This document shows, in pieces, positions 32,371-42,356 of a stretch of DNA of 64,000 bases (position 1 is its first letter; each line of letters opens with the position of its first letter). The translations under genes and the position numbers were made by a program. The notes beneath the pieces were generated by a model. That model was not told where the DNA came from and searched no databases. It was given only the letters and a program-made list of their open reading frames with translations. Source of the DNA: Helianthus annuus (lineage: Eukaryota > Streptophyta > Magnoliopsida > Asterales > Asteraceae); assembly GCF_002127325.2 (NCBI RefSeq), contig NC_035444.2, positions 33,992,904 to 34,056,903 on the forward strand. Reading direction: 5' to 3'.

Positions 32371-33317
32371 TGGCTCTTTACCTTGTTTAAAACCGGGTTT
32401 TTTTACAAGTTTTGGTGTGTTGAAACACTTGGTTTTGCACCTGTTTTTACTTGGTTTCTTGCATTTTCTTTGAGTAAAAACGTGTCTAAACTAACCGGGA
32501 GTGTTTAAAGTGGGGTTGGGTAACTTGAAAACTTGTTTTTGAGTGATTTGGTGAATTCCGGCAATATTCCGGTTAAGGTTCCGGTCACCGGTTTCTGGGT
32601 TAAGTTTTCCATTTTTGGGCAAATTATCTTTCAAAATCGTGGTTGGTGGGAAAGTTGTCAGCCTGCCATACCTTTCTGCCGAAAGTTGACTTACCTACCC
32701 ATCACCTTTTCACCAACCCGTCACATCTGTGTCAGTGTGTCAGTGCTCATTCGAAAGATATCCTTCGACATCGAAAGATATCCTTCGACATCGAAAGACC
32801 ATCCTTCGATCAGTGACAGCTCGATAGATAATCATCTTTCGAGTAGTCCTTCGAAGTTCGAAACACATCTTTCGATCAGGGAATCTTTTCGAAAGATAGT
32901 TGTTTTATCTCGAAAGATAAGGATCTTTCAAGTGAGAATCTTTCGAGATTTTGAGTCTTTCGAAGCCAGTGCTCGAAAGTCAACAGTGATCCTTCGAACA
33001 CTGTTGATCATTCGAACAAGTGTGATCCTTCGGAAGTTAGCTATTCGAAAGATAAGTGTCCGAAAGATAGGGATTGACTCGAAAGATAAGGATCTTTCAA
33101 AAGGGAATCCTTCGAGTTCTTGAATCTTTCGAAATTATTGTTCAAGACTCAACAGTAATCTTTCGAGTACTGTTGATCCTTCGAACAAGATTATATCTTT
33201 CGATTGTGATCTGTTTATTGTTAACAATTTTCTGTGATTTCAGATCTTTCGACCAGGATCTTTCGGTTGTGTATCTTTCGGATCTTTCTTACTTAGCATT
33301 TATTTTGCTTATCTATC
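32371..33317 (+). other. copia2 untranslated leader with TCGAAAGAT/ATCTTTCGA motif cluster
   Basis: From about 32750 to 33290 there are more than 25 copies of a 7-9 bp motif in both orientations (TCGAAAGAT, ATCTTTCGA, ATCCTTCGA). The transcript could therefore form many alternative stems. A 196-codon open frame at 32533-33123 consists mainly of this repeat and shows no domain, so I do not call it a gene. The gag ATG follows at 33318. Confidence 0.75.
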
Positions 33318-36300
33318 ATGAATCCGAGTTGGTGGGGAACTCCGGCTCCAGACAATGGTGAATATACAAGATCAAATGTCACTCCTTCATGGTGGGGTAC
33401 ATCGGCTCCAGACGATGGAAAATACACGAATACCAGGTCATCTCCTTTATGGGCCGAGTCGCCGGTATCGACATCTTCTCAGGGAAATCAATGGGCTTTG
33501 GTATCGAATCAAACTCCGAGCATTCAAAGTATTCTACTAAGCGAAAGTGAATCAGGAAGTTTGAATCGACCTCCAAAGTTGATGCATTTGAATGAATATC
33601 CAGGATGGGTTGAGAGATTTAAAACATATGTTCTTGGTCAAAATACGGAACTGTGGATACGTTTCACCACAGATTTCGATCAAGCCATAGAGGTTGCTGC
33701 TTCAGATTCTACTACGTTTGCTGATCTTCCAGAAGATAAAAAGAAAACCTATGATCTGGAAAAGAAGGCATACGCCATTCTCACTCAGGCGTTGAGCAAG
33801 GATATCTACCATCAGTTTGTCAGCTTCAAGACAACAAAGAAGTTATGGGATGGATTGAAAAACAGAGGAGTGGGAAATGCAGCAACACGTCAAATGCGTC
33901 ATGATCTTCTCAAGAAAGAATTCGAAGGCTTCACTTGTATGGATAAGGAGTCCTTGGGAGATATGACAAGCCGATTTTATCATCTGCTTACGGAATTGGA
34001 TAATTACAGTGTAGTGACAACTCAAGCTGAAGTTGTGAAGAAGTTTGCTGATGCTTTGCCTCCTCAATGGAGTAGTTTCTTGGAAATCCTGAAGTACAAC
34101 GGGGTGTTGAGGACCACTAATATCAACGAATTCGTTCAACTGTTGGAAAACAAGGATCAGGAGGAAACATTGAAAGCGAAGAGAGTTCCATTGCCACAGA
34201 ATCCAGAAATGTACTGTGGAACTTCCAATTCTTCGTCTGCAAGAACCGGTTCACATGCTCCACTTCAAACAGCGTTTGTCACAAGCACAGATTGTTTTGG
34301 CAATCCAATACAAGTTCCTGTTAAGCCACCTCCCACCACAGACATGTATGGAAATCCAATCCAACCACCTCCACCTCCTCCTGCTCAACAACAACAACGT
34401 GCATGTTATGGAGGAACATCATCTGCTGGTCAACAATCAAAGTCAAGTACAGTACAGCTCGACACGTCAAGCTTCTCTAAAATCAGTGTAGAAGTGGCTA
34501 AGGAACACATGGAGCTGCTTAACACTGTAGTGAGCGCGTACTGTGGGTTGATAGAAGGTCAGATTGGCAACATTAATCTGACACAAGAAGATTACAGGCA
34601 GATTGATAAAGAGGAGATGGACTTGATGGACATCAAGTGGGCCTTTGCGAGTGCTGTGAGAAGAGCAAAGGATTGGATGGAGAGTACTGGAAGAACCAGC
34701 TTGGAAAGTAAGCGAGATACCAAGTATGGGTTCGATAAGCAGGCCGTTAAATGCTTCAACTGTGGAGAACGGGGCCACTTTAAACGGGAATGTGCAAAGC
34801 CAGCACAGCATGGAAACCAGAATCCCTTCAGAAACCAGGGCAACCAGCAGAACCAGAACAGAAATAATGAACGTACATTAGTGCCTGTCAACAATCAAGC
34901 CAACCGGGCACTTGTAGTTCAGATGGATGAAGGGTGCGACTGGTCAATCCAGTTTGGTGGTGATGGTCCTAATGGTACAGCTTGCTTTGCTCAAGTTGTG
35001 AAGGATGTAGTTAGCACCAGTGGTGGAGAATCTTCCGCCAGTGGTGGTGAATCTTCTGAGGATGAAGACTCTTCTGGGTACAGCAGGAGTGTTGATGAAG
35101 ATTCATCTAGGTCAGGCGATGAGAATATGGGCGAGACATCTGGTGTCTCAGTTGATGCTGATATTGATGAACTTTTGGAGGAAGCTGCAGCAGAAACTCA
35201 AAGAAGATCTGTTCTGGTGGATCAAGCTGCTTGTACTTCGTCTTCTCTCCATTCAGCCTTTATGGCTAATGTCGACAGTTCTTCAAGTCAGGTATGTGTC
35301 GATGAACCCATTGCTGTAAACTGTGATAACTGTGATAGCTTGCAGGCTAAATGTGCTGAGTTTGAGGCAAACATGTCTGAGTTGCAAGCCAAACATGATG
35401 CTTTACAAGCTAGTTTGTTTGACTTGCAAGACAAACATGATTCCTTGAATGCTGAGTGGTGTGCATTGCAAAGCAAACACGAGGCTTTGCAAGAAAAATA
35501 TGATGTGACATTCATCCACAATCAGAAGTTGACTGTGGATCTTTCAAAATGCACAGAAGCCAATATGTTTTATGAAAACCATGAAAAGGAATTTAAGTCA
35601 ATGATTGAGACATTAAAGAAAGACAAAACTGAATTGACTAAAATGGTTTCCAGAAAACAAACGGACATTAATTTGTACATCTCACGTCTTGAGGCAATGC
35701 AAAAAGAAATGGTCTGTGTAAAAACGGAAAGTGAGGCAATCCAACTCAAGCTAGACAGCTATTTGAGCTCTAGCTACGTGTTGGATCACATCATTGACGT
35801 TCAGAAAGAAAAACGGGATGTCACATGCATAGGATACAAAAAATGTCCACCACCAGTCAGACACAATTATGATGCCATGCCTGATGAGGAGGATAGAGTG
35901 TTCTTCGAACCATCTGTTCCTCTTGATGTGAAGGAGTTTGCAGCAGGACTCGGATACCAGAAAGAAGTATCCTCAGATTCGGATGTGTCAGCAGATACAT
36001 CTGTAACTGCTGAACAGAAACAGGATCCTCCAGTTGAGGTTGAGGATGCTGATTCTTCAGATGATGAATCTGATGATGCTGCTCCAGCAAAGTCTGATGC
36101 GGTAGTCAAAAATGAGGACATACCTCTTGAGAATCACATTCTATGTGATCCCCCTGCCACACCCGCTAAGACTGTTGCAACTGAGTCCTCGTCTGAGAAG
36201 GAGTCGGAGAGTGTGACCTTGCTGTACACTTTGGTTGGTGATGATAAAATTTACTCAGACAAAGATTTTCCTATTAAGAACGTTAATCAATCCTTAATCG

Positions 36301-37154
36301 ATAAAGTCTTTGAAAATTCGACAAGTAAGTTTTTGGGGAAGAAAGGACCACATGTTACAGTTACACAGTGTCCTCCAATCCCAAAGGCTGAAGTTCGAAA
36401 ACAATTTGGCAACAAGAAATTACCAGCAATGCCAAAACAGCAAAATCACACCAAGCCCAAAGGAAAGGCACCGGCTCAAGTCCAGAAGAAGCCGAATCAA
36501 AAGAAGAAGAAAAATGTTAACTTTGTGAAATCGACGGGAACGGACAAAATTGAAACGTTTGAAAATAAATCTAACTTAGATTTTGTCAAGAAAGCTACTG
36601 TTTTGAAAAGGAATGAACAAAACAGCTCAAAGCCTAGTACCTCGAGTTCACAAGGTTCAACATCATCGGCTAAGAGAACACATGATTCTTCGAGGTATGT
36701 TGAACGAAGATCATGTTTTGAGTGTGGAACCATTGGGCATATAATTCGAAATTGCCCTTACCTTCATAAGCAAAAAGGGAAGGTTGATGATCCCCGTGAC
36801 AAGACTGACCGTAAGCCATCTACTTCCACAAAACAAGATCCCCGACTTGTAAAAGAAAGGGAGAAGAAGCAGAAACGCCAACAGGTCAAAAGGATTGAAA
36901 AAGCAATTAAAACCGATGTGGTTCAAAAACAATCTGTTTCTGTAAAATCAACACATTCAAAAACTTCAAACTGTAATGAAGTTAAAATGTTAAAGAATGA
37001 CACTGATAAAACAAAACAGACATGGAAACCTAAATCGGTTACTGAATCAGGGGGACCATCACAATTTACAAACCATCAAAGACAAGAAGTTATTGTCATT
37101 GATGAAAATGGAAGACCCAAGACCACAATGGCTTGGGTCCCTCTCTCCAACTAA
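33318..37154 (+). CDS. copia2 long gag protein with two zinc knuckles
   Basis: A 1278-residue frame starting MNPSWWGTPAPD, with a second WWGTSAPDDGKY copy nearby. The copia-type gag domain lies at about 85-290 (PPKLMHLNEYPGWVERFKTY, LWDGLKNRG, KKEFEGFTCMDKESLGDMTS, DALPPQWSSFLEIL). A Pro/Gln-rich stretch follows, then CCHC knuckle 1, CFNCGERGHFKREC, at about 479-492. An acidic Ser/Gly segment comes next, then a coiled-coil of repeated LQAKHDALQASLFDLQDKHD type at about 675-730, an acidic region, and CCHC knuckle 2, CFECGTIGHIIRNC, at about 1133-1146. It ends WVPLSN. The order of parts equals copia1 gag, and the length is far above ordinary copia gag. No protease or pol follows. Intact frame and identical LTRs suggest a recently active copy. 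Confidence 0.88.
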   Translation: MNPSWWGTPAPDNGEYTRSNVTPSWWGTSAPDDGKYTNTRSSPLWAESPVSTSSQGNQWALVSNQTPSIQSILLSESESGSLNRPPKLMHLNEYPGWVERFKTYVLGQNTELWIRFTTDFDQAIEVAASDSTTFADLPEDKKKTYDLEKKAYAILTQALSKDIYHQFVSFKTTKKLWDGLKNRGVGNAATRQMRHDLLKKEFEGFTCMDKESLGDMTSRFYHLLTELDNYSVVTTQAEVVKKFADALPPQWSSFLEILKYNGVLRTTNINEFVQLLENKDQEETLKAKRVPLPQNPEMYCGTSNSSSARTGSHAPLQTAFVTSTDCFGNPIQVPVKPPPTTDMYGNPIQPPPPPPAQQQQRACYGGTSSAGQQSKSSTVQLDTSSFSKISVEVAKEHMELLNTVVSAYCGLIEGQIGNINLTQEDYRQIDKEEMDLMDIKWAFASAVRRAKDWMESTGRTSLESKRDTKYGFDKQAVKCFNCGERGHFKRECAKPAQHGNQNPFRNQGNQQNQNRNNERTLVPVNNQANRALVVQMDEGCDWSIQFGGDGPNGTACFAQVVKDVVSTSGGESSASGGESSEDEDSSGYSRSVDEDSSRSGDENMGETSGVSVDADIDELLEEAAAETQRRSVLVDQAACTSSSLHSAFMANVDSSSSQVCVDEPIAVNCDNCDSLQAKCAEFEANMSELQAKHDALQASLFDLQDKHDSLNAEWCALQSKHEALQEKYDVTFIHNQKLTVDLSKCTEANMFYENHEKEFKSMIETLKKDKTELTKMVSRKQTDINLYISRLEAMQKEMVCVKTESEAIQLKLDSYLSSSYVLDHIIDVQKEKRDVTCIGYKKCPPPVRHNYDAMPDEEDRVFFEPSVPLDVKEFAAGLGYQKEVSSDSDVSADTSVTAEQKQDPPVEVEDADSSDDESDDAAPAKSDAVVKNEDIPLENHILCDPPATPAKTVATESSSEKESESVTLLYTLVGDDKIYSDKDFPIKNVNQSLIDKVFENSTSKFLGKKGPHVTVTQCPPIPKAEVRKQFGNKKLPAMPKQQNHTKPKGKAPAQVQKKPNQKKKKNVNFVKSTGTDKIETFENKSNLDFVKKATVLKRNEQNSSKPSTSSSQGSTSSAKRTHDSSRYVERRSCFECGTIGHIIRNCPYLHKQKGKVDDPRDKTDRKPSTSTKQDPRLVKEREKKQKRQQVKRIEKAIKTDVVQKQSVSVKSTHSKTSNCNEVKMLKNDTDKTKQTWKPKSVTESGGPSQFTNHQRQEVIVIDENGRPKTTMAWVPLSN

Positions 37155-39781
37155 TCTCTGAGTGAGTGTGCAGGAAGTTCCAGGAGGAACTATTGATAGT
37201 CTTAGGATTGTTGATAGTGGAATGTCCTTGCACAAGATAGGCGACAGAAGAAATTGTTGCCTTTGATGGTGAGAGAGAAAAGAAAAAGAAAATGTGGCTG
37301 AATGAAGATGCAAATTCGACCAAATGAAGAACGTGCCGAAAATTTGGTCATTCTGGTTTTGATCGGGTCCTCAGGAACGAATGAAGTGAAATGTGTGCCG
37401 ATGCCTTGGCGTGGATTGAACATCCGCACACCATTTCTGAAAGAGAAAGTCAAAGACCTTCGCTGGTGAAATGTGGAAGACCAGCCGGACCCGGAGGTTT
37501 ATGAGCTTATTGCTGTCAAGAGACTTCTCAGCAGTTGCAAATTCGATCTTGAAGTCCACACCGGGTGGATATCCAGTTGGGAGAGTGCTTAGTTTCCTTG
37601 CAATGCACGGAACAGTTGCAGGATACGCCTTTAATTCTTAATCTCTCCTATACTTGTCGATATTTTAACTGCTTTGTGAATTGTTATTATCTCGTACAGC
37701 ACTCTTTGACCTGACACGTTGATCTCGGATATCACCTCACAAGTGATTGTTTCAATATGAAACTCATCAATGTTGTCATGGTCCGCACCGCTTACCGACA
37801 TGCCAACTCATTTTTCCAAATTTGTTAAATCTTTTCGGATAAAACTTAATTTTGGTAAACGGCATTAAGGTCAAGCAAGAGTAAAACCAACATCGGAAAA
37901 TCATTTTTGTACATATCTTTGTGTGTTTTTAAATTTATCTTAGTTTATTGATTTTAGGGGGAGTAAATCCAAATATCTGAAAATCCAAAAACATCGAAAA
38001 ATTTCAAAAACACAAAAAACAATAGAAAAACAAAAATGAGTTTCCTGGCGAGCAAAAGAGAAAATGATAGTACATCAGTGGTCTATCCAAACCTCTTTAA
38101 ACCTTAAATGCAAAACGATAAGCAGCTCTATATAAGATGTATCGGTAGGCTCACAATCATTTTAAAGTGTGCAGGGTGATATAAATCTTAATCGACTGAA
38201 GATCAGGTGGGAACCATTCATTGGCATATGGTCTTAGTACCGAAATTTCGTTTGATAGATTGCCGAGGTTCTGAGATATTCGGTCTTTATGCTGCTTATC
38301 ATCTGGGTATCATGGTTGTATCTTTTACCGAAAAATAACGGGGACGCAAGTCTAGATCTTCCATGATACTATACATACGTGTACATATTGCATACTGCAT
38401 TCGACCTCAATAAGTGATAAACAATCACATGTCCAAATCAAATAAGTGATAAAATATCACATTTATCCGGGTGTCAAGTTCGTCTCTCTGCTGTACGGAA
38501 GTACTGACCTGTTCACGGACTTGCACCTGTGCCCTCATGCATATGAAATTCAAGTTCCTCATCAATAAGTGATTATATCACAAAGGACTTGTTTTCAAAT
38601 CAAAATAAGTGAGTATCTCACAATTTATACGGTCAAACAGATGATAATCGGTATACTCACCGGTAAGATGAACTCTCGTGCATACCTTGATACGGGAATG
38701 TGTCGTGATGTGGATGAACACCGGTTGGTAAGTATAAATCATACCTTAACGTATCCTCTAAACATGATTACATCTGATAAGTTGAGCTTAAGTGGACAAC
38801 AATACCGATAATTGTTATAGGATGCTTATCTTAATGTTAACTAACTGAACAACAAGAGTGTTTTGGCATGACCGTACACTGATATGATTCTCTTACCCTC
38901 GAAACTCGCAAAAAGAATGTCTGTATATATTTATTTACTGCTTAACTTTTATTGTTTTTCTTTTAAACAGTTTCGTCGTTTGGTGCATATCAGCACGACA
39001 TTAGCGGTGATGTCGTTTGATAACACTCAAAGGATATTAAAATTGTTGTCTTTTAATTTCAAAAACACACCTAAAATCTGTGTTTTAATATAAACTTTAT
39101 AAAAGCCAAAAAGATTTTATTTCTGCTTTACTTTCGATCGTACGATGTTGGAGCTCAAGTCTTCGTTGCCTGAAACCTGAACGAAAACCAAACTGACTAA
39201 ATCTTCATAAACGGTCGAAATTTGCATGTTTTGAAAGTTAGAATTTAAAATTTGAAAAATTTATTAAACTTTCAAACTGTCGGACGGTGCTTGATTGTGA
39301 CATGGTCATTCGTGTGTCATTTGCTTATACTATGTTCCAAGCAGTTGTTCTCATTACGCGTTTAGATTTCTTGCATGTGCAGATTCTAAAGGCTAGGAGA
39401 ACATGGTCGATGACAAGCTTTGGAATGAAGACACGACGAGAAGGCACTCAAAAGATGAAGATGATCGAGTTGCCGCTGGCTATCATCAACACCACAAGGA
39501 TCTCACTTCATAAAGTTAAAGTATTTCACGAGCATAACTCAAGGGGGAGCTTATGTTAAGGGGGAGTTTGTTAACACACTGCCTACATGATACGGGTAGT
39601 TTGTTGATACACTCTCTGCTTTCAAGACGTGAAGACTTTGAAGATCCTCCGACCATGAAGACTTGAAAGGACATCAGAGTTTTGGAAACTCGAAGACCAA
39701 AGACTGTCGAAGTTCGAGACAAGTCTACATCTATAGAAGATAAAAACAAGATAAAGACAAAGCTACAGCCAAGGGGGAGTT
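37155..39781 (+). other. copia2 3' non-coding region and polypurine tracts
   Basis: 2.6 kb without a recognisable protein domain. GGGGGAG runs occur at 37956, 39541, 39559 and 39771. The last directly precedes the 3' LTR and is the expected polypurine tract. The two copies near 39559 and 39590 are followed by TTTGTTAACACAC and TTTGTTGATACAC, which imitate the LTR start TTTGTTGGTGCAC. Blocks shared with copia1's 3' region include TTTAGGGGGAGTAA, GATAGTACATCAGTGG, GGAAGTACTGACC and TTAAGTGGACAA. Confidence 0.75.
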
Positions 39782-40410
39782 TGTTGGTGCACTTGTGTCT
39801 GTACTTTGTCTGTATTCGGTCTGTATGTAAACGATGTCCTAAATCAGTCTGTAAGTTGACCAAGTCAACTATCCTCCTAGTTTGACTTGGACAACATGAT
39901 GTTGTCTGGATCGAAGGATAGCCTCGAAGGATACAACTGATCCTTCGAGGTGCTCGAAAGATATGGTTCGACCATGGTTCGACCATTAGGCATCGAAGGA
40001 TGATCCTTCGATGTCCATGCTGATCTTTCGGACACATTGTCATCGACAGATGATCCTTCGGACCATCTATCGATCCTTCGACCAAGACCTGCTGTGTATG
40101 GGTATAAATACCCATGCAGTGTGTTAGTGTGAGACAGACACACAGACAGAAAGAGAGAGTATTCTTTGAGAGCATTCTGTCCAAACTCACACACACATCT
40201 TAGAGAGTTTATAGAACACTTCTGTAAACATTGAGCTTGTAACCGAACCCTCATTGCATTAATACAAGTTGTGTTAATCGGTGAACTTGTGTGTTTGTTT
40301 CTCTACTTGCTACTAACTCGGTTTGCTTGCTAGCTTGGATTCCGCACTCGCTAGTAGGTTTGTATAACAAGGTTTAGGTTCGTAATCCTCCGCGAAAAAA
40401 GGGACCTACA
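39782..40410 (+). mobile_element. copia2 3' LTR
   Basis: 629 bp and, by eye, base-for-base the same as 31727-32355. The palindromic TATA box lies at 40098-40115. Confidence 0.9.
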
Positions 40411-40415
40411 GTTCC

Positions 40416-40759
40416 ACTAGTTGTCTTAAAAGCGAACTGACATCATTATAACCTCAATCTTTTTTGTCATCTTGTGAGTTTACATTTCATTGGCCTTCAT
40501 TTTGGTGGATTCTCATAGGATATCTCAAACGGCCATGCATGCATAACCACCATGTCTTGTGATTGGACCTTTTTGTATTTTGTCTTTTGTGGACATGCAA
40601 GTTATGATCTAAAATATAAACGGCCAATATCAATTTGTTGATTCATGACATCACTTGTGATGTCACTTGGTGATGTCACTCGTGATGTCATGCCCGATCG
40701 GATCCGCACCGTGACTGAGACTCGACATGAGACGAAGACGACAGATGACTGCACCAACA
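40416..40759 (-). mobile_element. copia1 5' LTR, distal part
   Basis: This continues the LTR interrupted at 31726 and matches 24520-24863 except for CCC in place of CCCC near 40692. On the minus strand it begins TGTTGGTGCAGTC. ATTGT at 40760-40764 completes the copia1 target duplication. Confidence 0.88.
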
Positions 40760-40764
40760 ATTGT

Positions 40765-42356
40765 TGCCACATACAAGGCAGACACTTGATTCTAGCTCCG
40801 GGGGACTTTTAGGTAATCGACGCCCGCATGAAATATATAACCAAATTGAGGAAATTACTCAAACCAATTTTCAATGGCACACCCCCCGAGGCAATAAATC
40901 TATTGCCCCGGGCGCCCATAAGGTCGATGAAAGCACTTCTTTACAAGCCCAAATCGAGGCCCTTTCTTCAAAAATAAAAAAATTGGAAATGACAAAAACA
41001 GTCTCGGTTATTGCTTGTGAAGGGTGTGGTGGGTCACATGAAAATTGGAGTTGTATGAAAGAAACGGACGATCAACAAGAATTGGTAAACTACATTGATA
41101 ATAGACCTAGGCCGTCGGGTCCTCCAACGGGAACTTACAACCAAGGATGGCGAAACCACCCAAACCTTGGTTGGAGAGAACCCGACAATAGTAGTAACCA
41201 ACAAACCCAACGAACAAACTTTCAACAACCAAGAAATGAGTCACAAAATTTCACTCAACAACAAAGTGGACGAGAAAGGCTTGAAGATACTGTATCTCGC
41301 CTCATCTCCGACACTGAAAAGAAAAACTCGGAAAGATTTCTACAATTAGAATCAAATTTTAGAAATCAACAAGCTAGTATTCAAAACATAGAAAAACAAT
41401 TAAATCAAATAGCTCAAAATTTTGCCGAGAGACCGCAAGGCGCATTACCTAGCAATACCGAAACAAACCCAAAAGCGCAAGTTCATCTCATCACGCTACG
41501 AAACCGCACCGTAGGGCCTGCAGAAGCGCCGCCGCCAACAGAAGAAACAGTACCCACACCTCTGCAGGAAAAGAACTCCCCTCCATCACCAGAGCCTACC
41601 AAAGCTCCTCGAGTTCTGTACCCCGGTAGGTTAATTCGTCAGAAGACCAATGAGCAATTCGCGAAGTTCGAAAGTCTATTAAAGCAATTGCATGTCAATA
41701 TTCCTTTTATTGAGGTCCTAACCCAAATGCCCAAATACTCTAAGTTCATGAGGGACTTCCTCACTCACAAAAAGAAAATTGAAAATTTGCAATTAGTCAA
41801 TTTAGGCGAAGAATGCTCTGCCCTCGTACTCAATAAACTTCCCCAAAAGAAAATCGATCCCGGAAGCTTCACGATTCCTTGCTCAATAGGGGAGTCCCCC
41901 GTTCGTAATGCCCTAGCCGACCTTGGGGCTAGCATTAACCTCATGCCCTCATCAATGTTTAAAAGACTCGGCCTGGGAACCACGAGTCCTACAAAAATGA
42001 GCATACAACTCGCTGATCGATCCGTCAAATTCCCGCAAGGTGTCATTGAAAATGTCTTGGTAAAAGTAAGCAGATTCGTCTATCCAGCCGACTTTGTCAT
42101 ACTCGATATGGAGGAAGACACCGAGGTCCCCCTCATACTAGGGAGACCATTTCTTGCCACTGCACAAGCGGTGGTAGATATGAATGACGGAACACTCACC
42201 TTGAGGTATGGGGATGATGAAGTAAAATTCGGAGTTGGGAAGAGAATTGAGGACGACGACCCGGTCAACTACATGAAGGTTATTGATTCAAGCTTGGATG
42301 CTGCTCTCCGATGGTGTAACATGGGACGCCACACATCCCACTCAGAAAATATATAA
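40765..42356 (+). pseudogene. Athila-like gag-protease, unit 3, 3' part
   Basis: The gag frame resumes in register after the copia1 insertion (PHTRQTLDSSSGGLLGNRRP). It includes the zinc knuckle CEGCGGSHENWSC, the protease site DLGAS and LGRPFLATA, with a TAA stop at 42354-42356. I see no nonsense or frameshift in this half, so unit 3 was apparently intact until copia1 inserted. Confidence 0.88.

Larger units (their letters stand above)
31727..40410 (+). mobile_element. copia2: gag-only Ty1/copia element, youngest insertion
   Basis: 8684 bp, flanked by GTTCC (31722-31726 and 40411-40415) and inserted into the copia1 5' LTR. Both LTRs are 629 bp and I see no difference between them, indicating very recent insertion. 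It has a tRNA-Met primer site, a leader of about 950 bp rich in one repeated motif, a 1278-codon gag frame, 2.6 kb of 3' non-coding DNA and an AAGGGGGAGTT polypurine tract. Pol is missing. Its LTR starts TGTTGGTGCA like copia1's, and its gag has the same plan, so the two families are related but diverged. Confidence 0.92.
24208..40759 (-). mobile_element. copia1: gag-only Ty1/copia element (minus strand), with copia2 nested
   Basis: It is flanked by ATTGT on both sides. LTRs are 656 bp (left, 3') and 655 bp (right, 5', split by copia2). The minus strand has a TGGTATCAGAGCC primer site (initiator tRNA-Met type), a leader of about 1 kb, a 1212-codon gag frame, 1.9 kb of 3' non-coding DNA and a GAGGGGGAGTC polypurine tract. 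No protease, integrase or reverse transcriptase is present. The two LTRs differ, as far as I can read, by one C/T change and one C indel, so insertion is recent. Confidence 0.9.

Noticed and set aside
32533..33123. 196-codon frame in the copia2 leader
   Set aside because: The protein is a read-through of the TCGAAAGAT word cluster; no domain is seen and the real gag start lies downstream at 33318.
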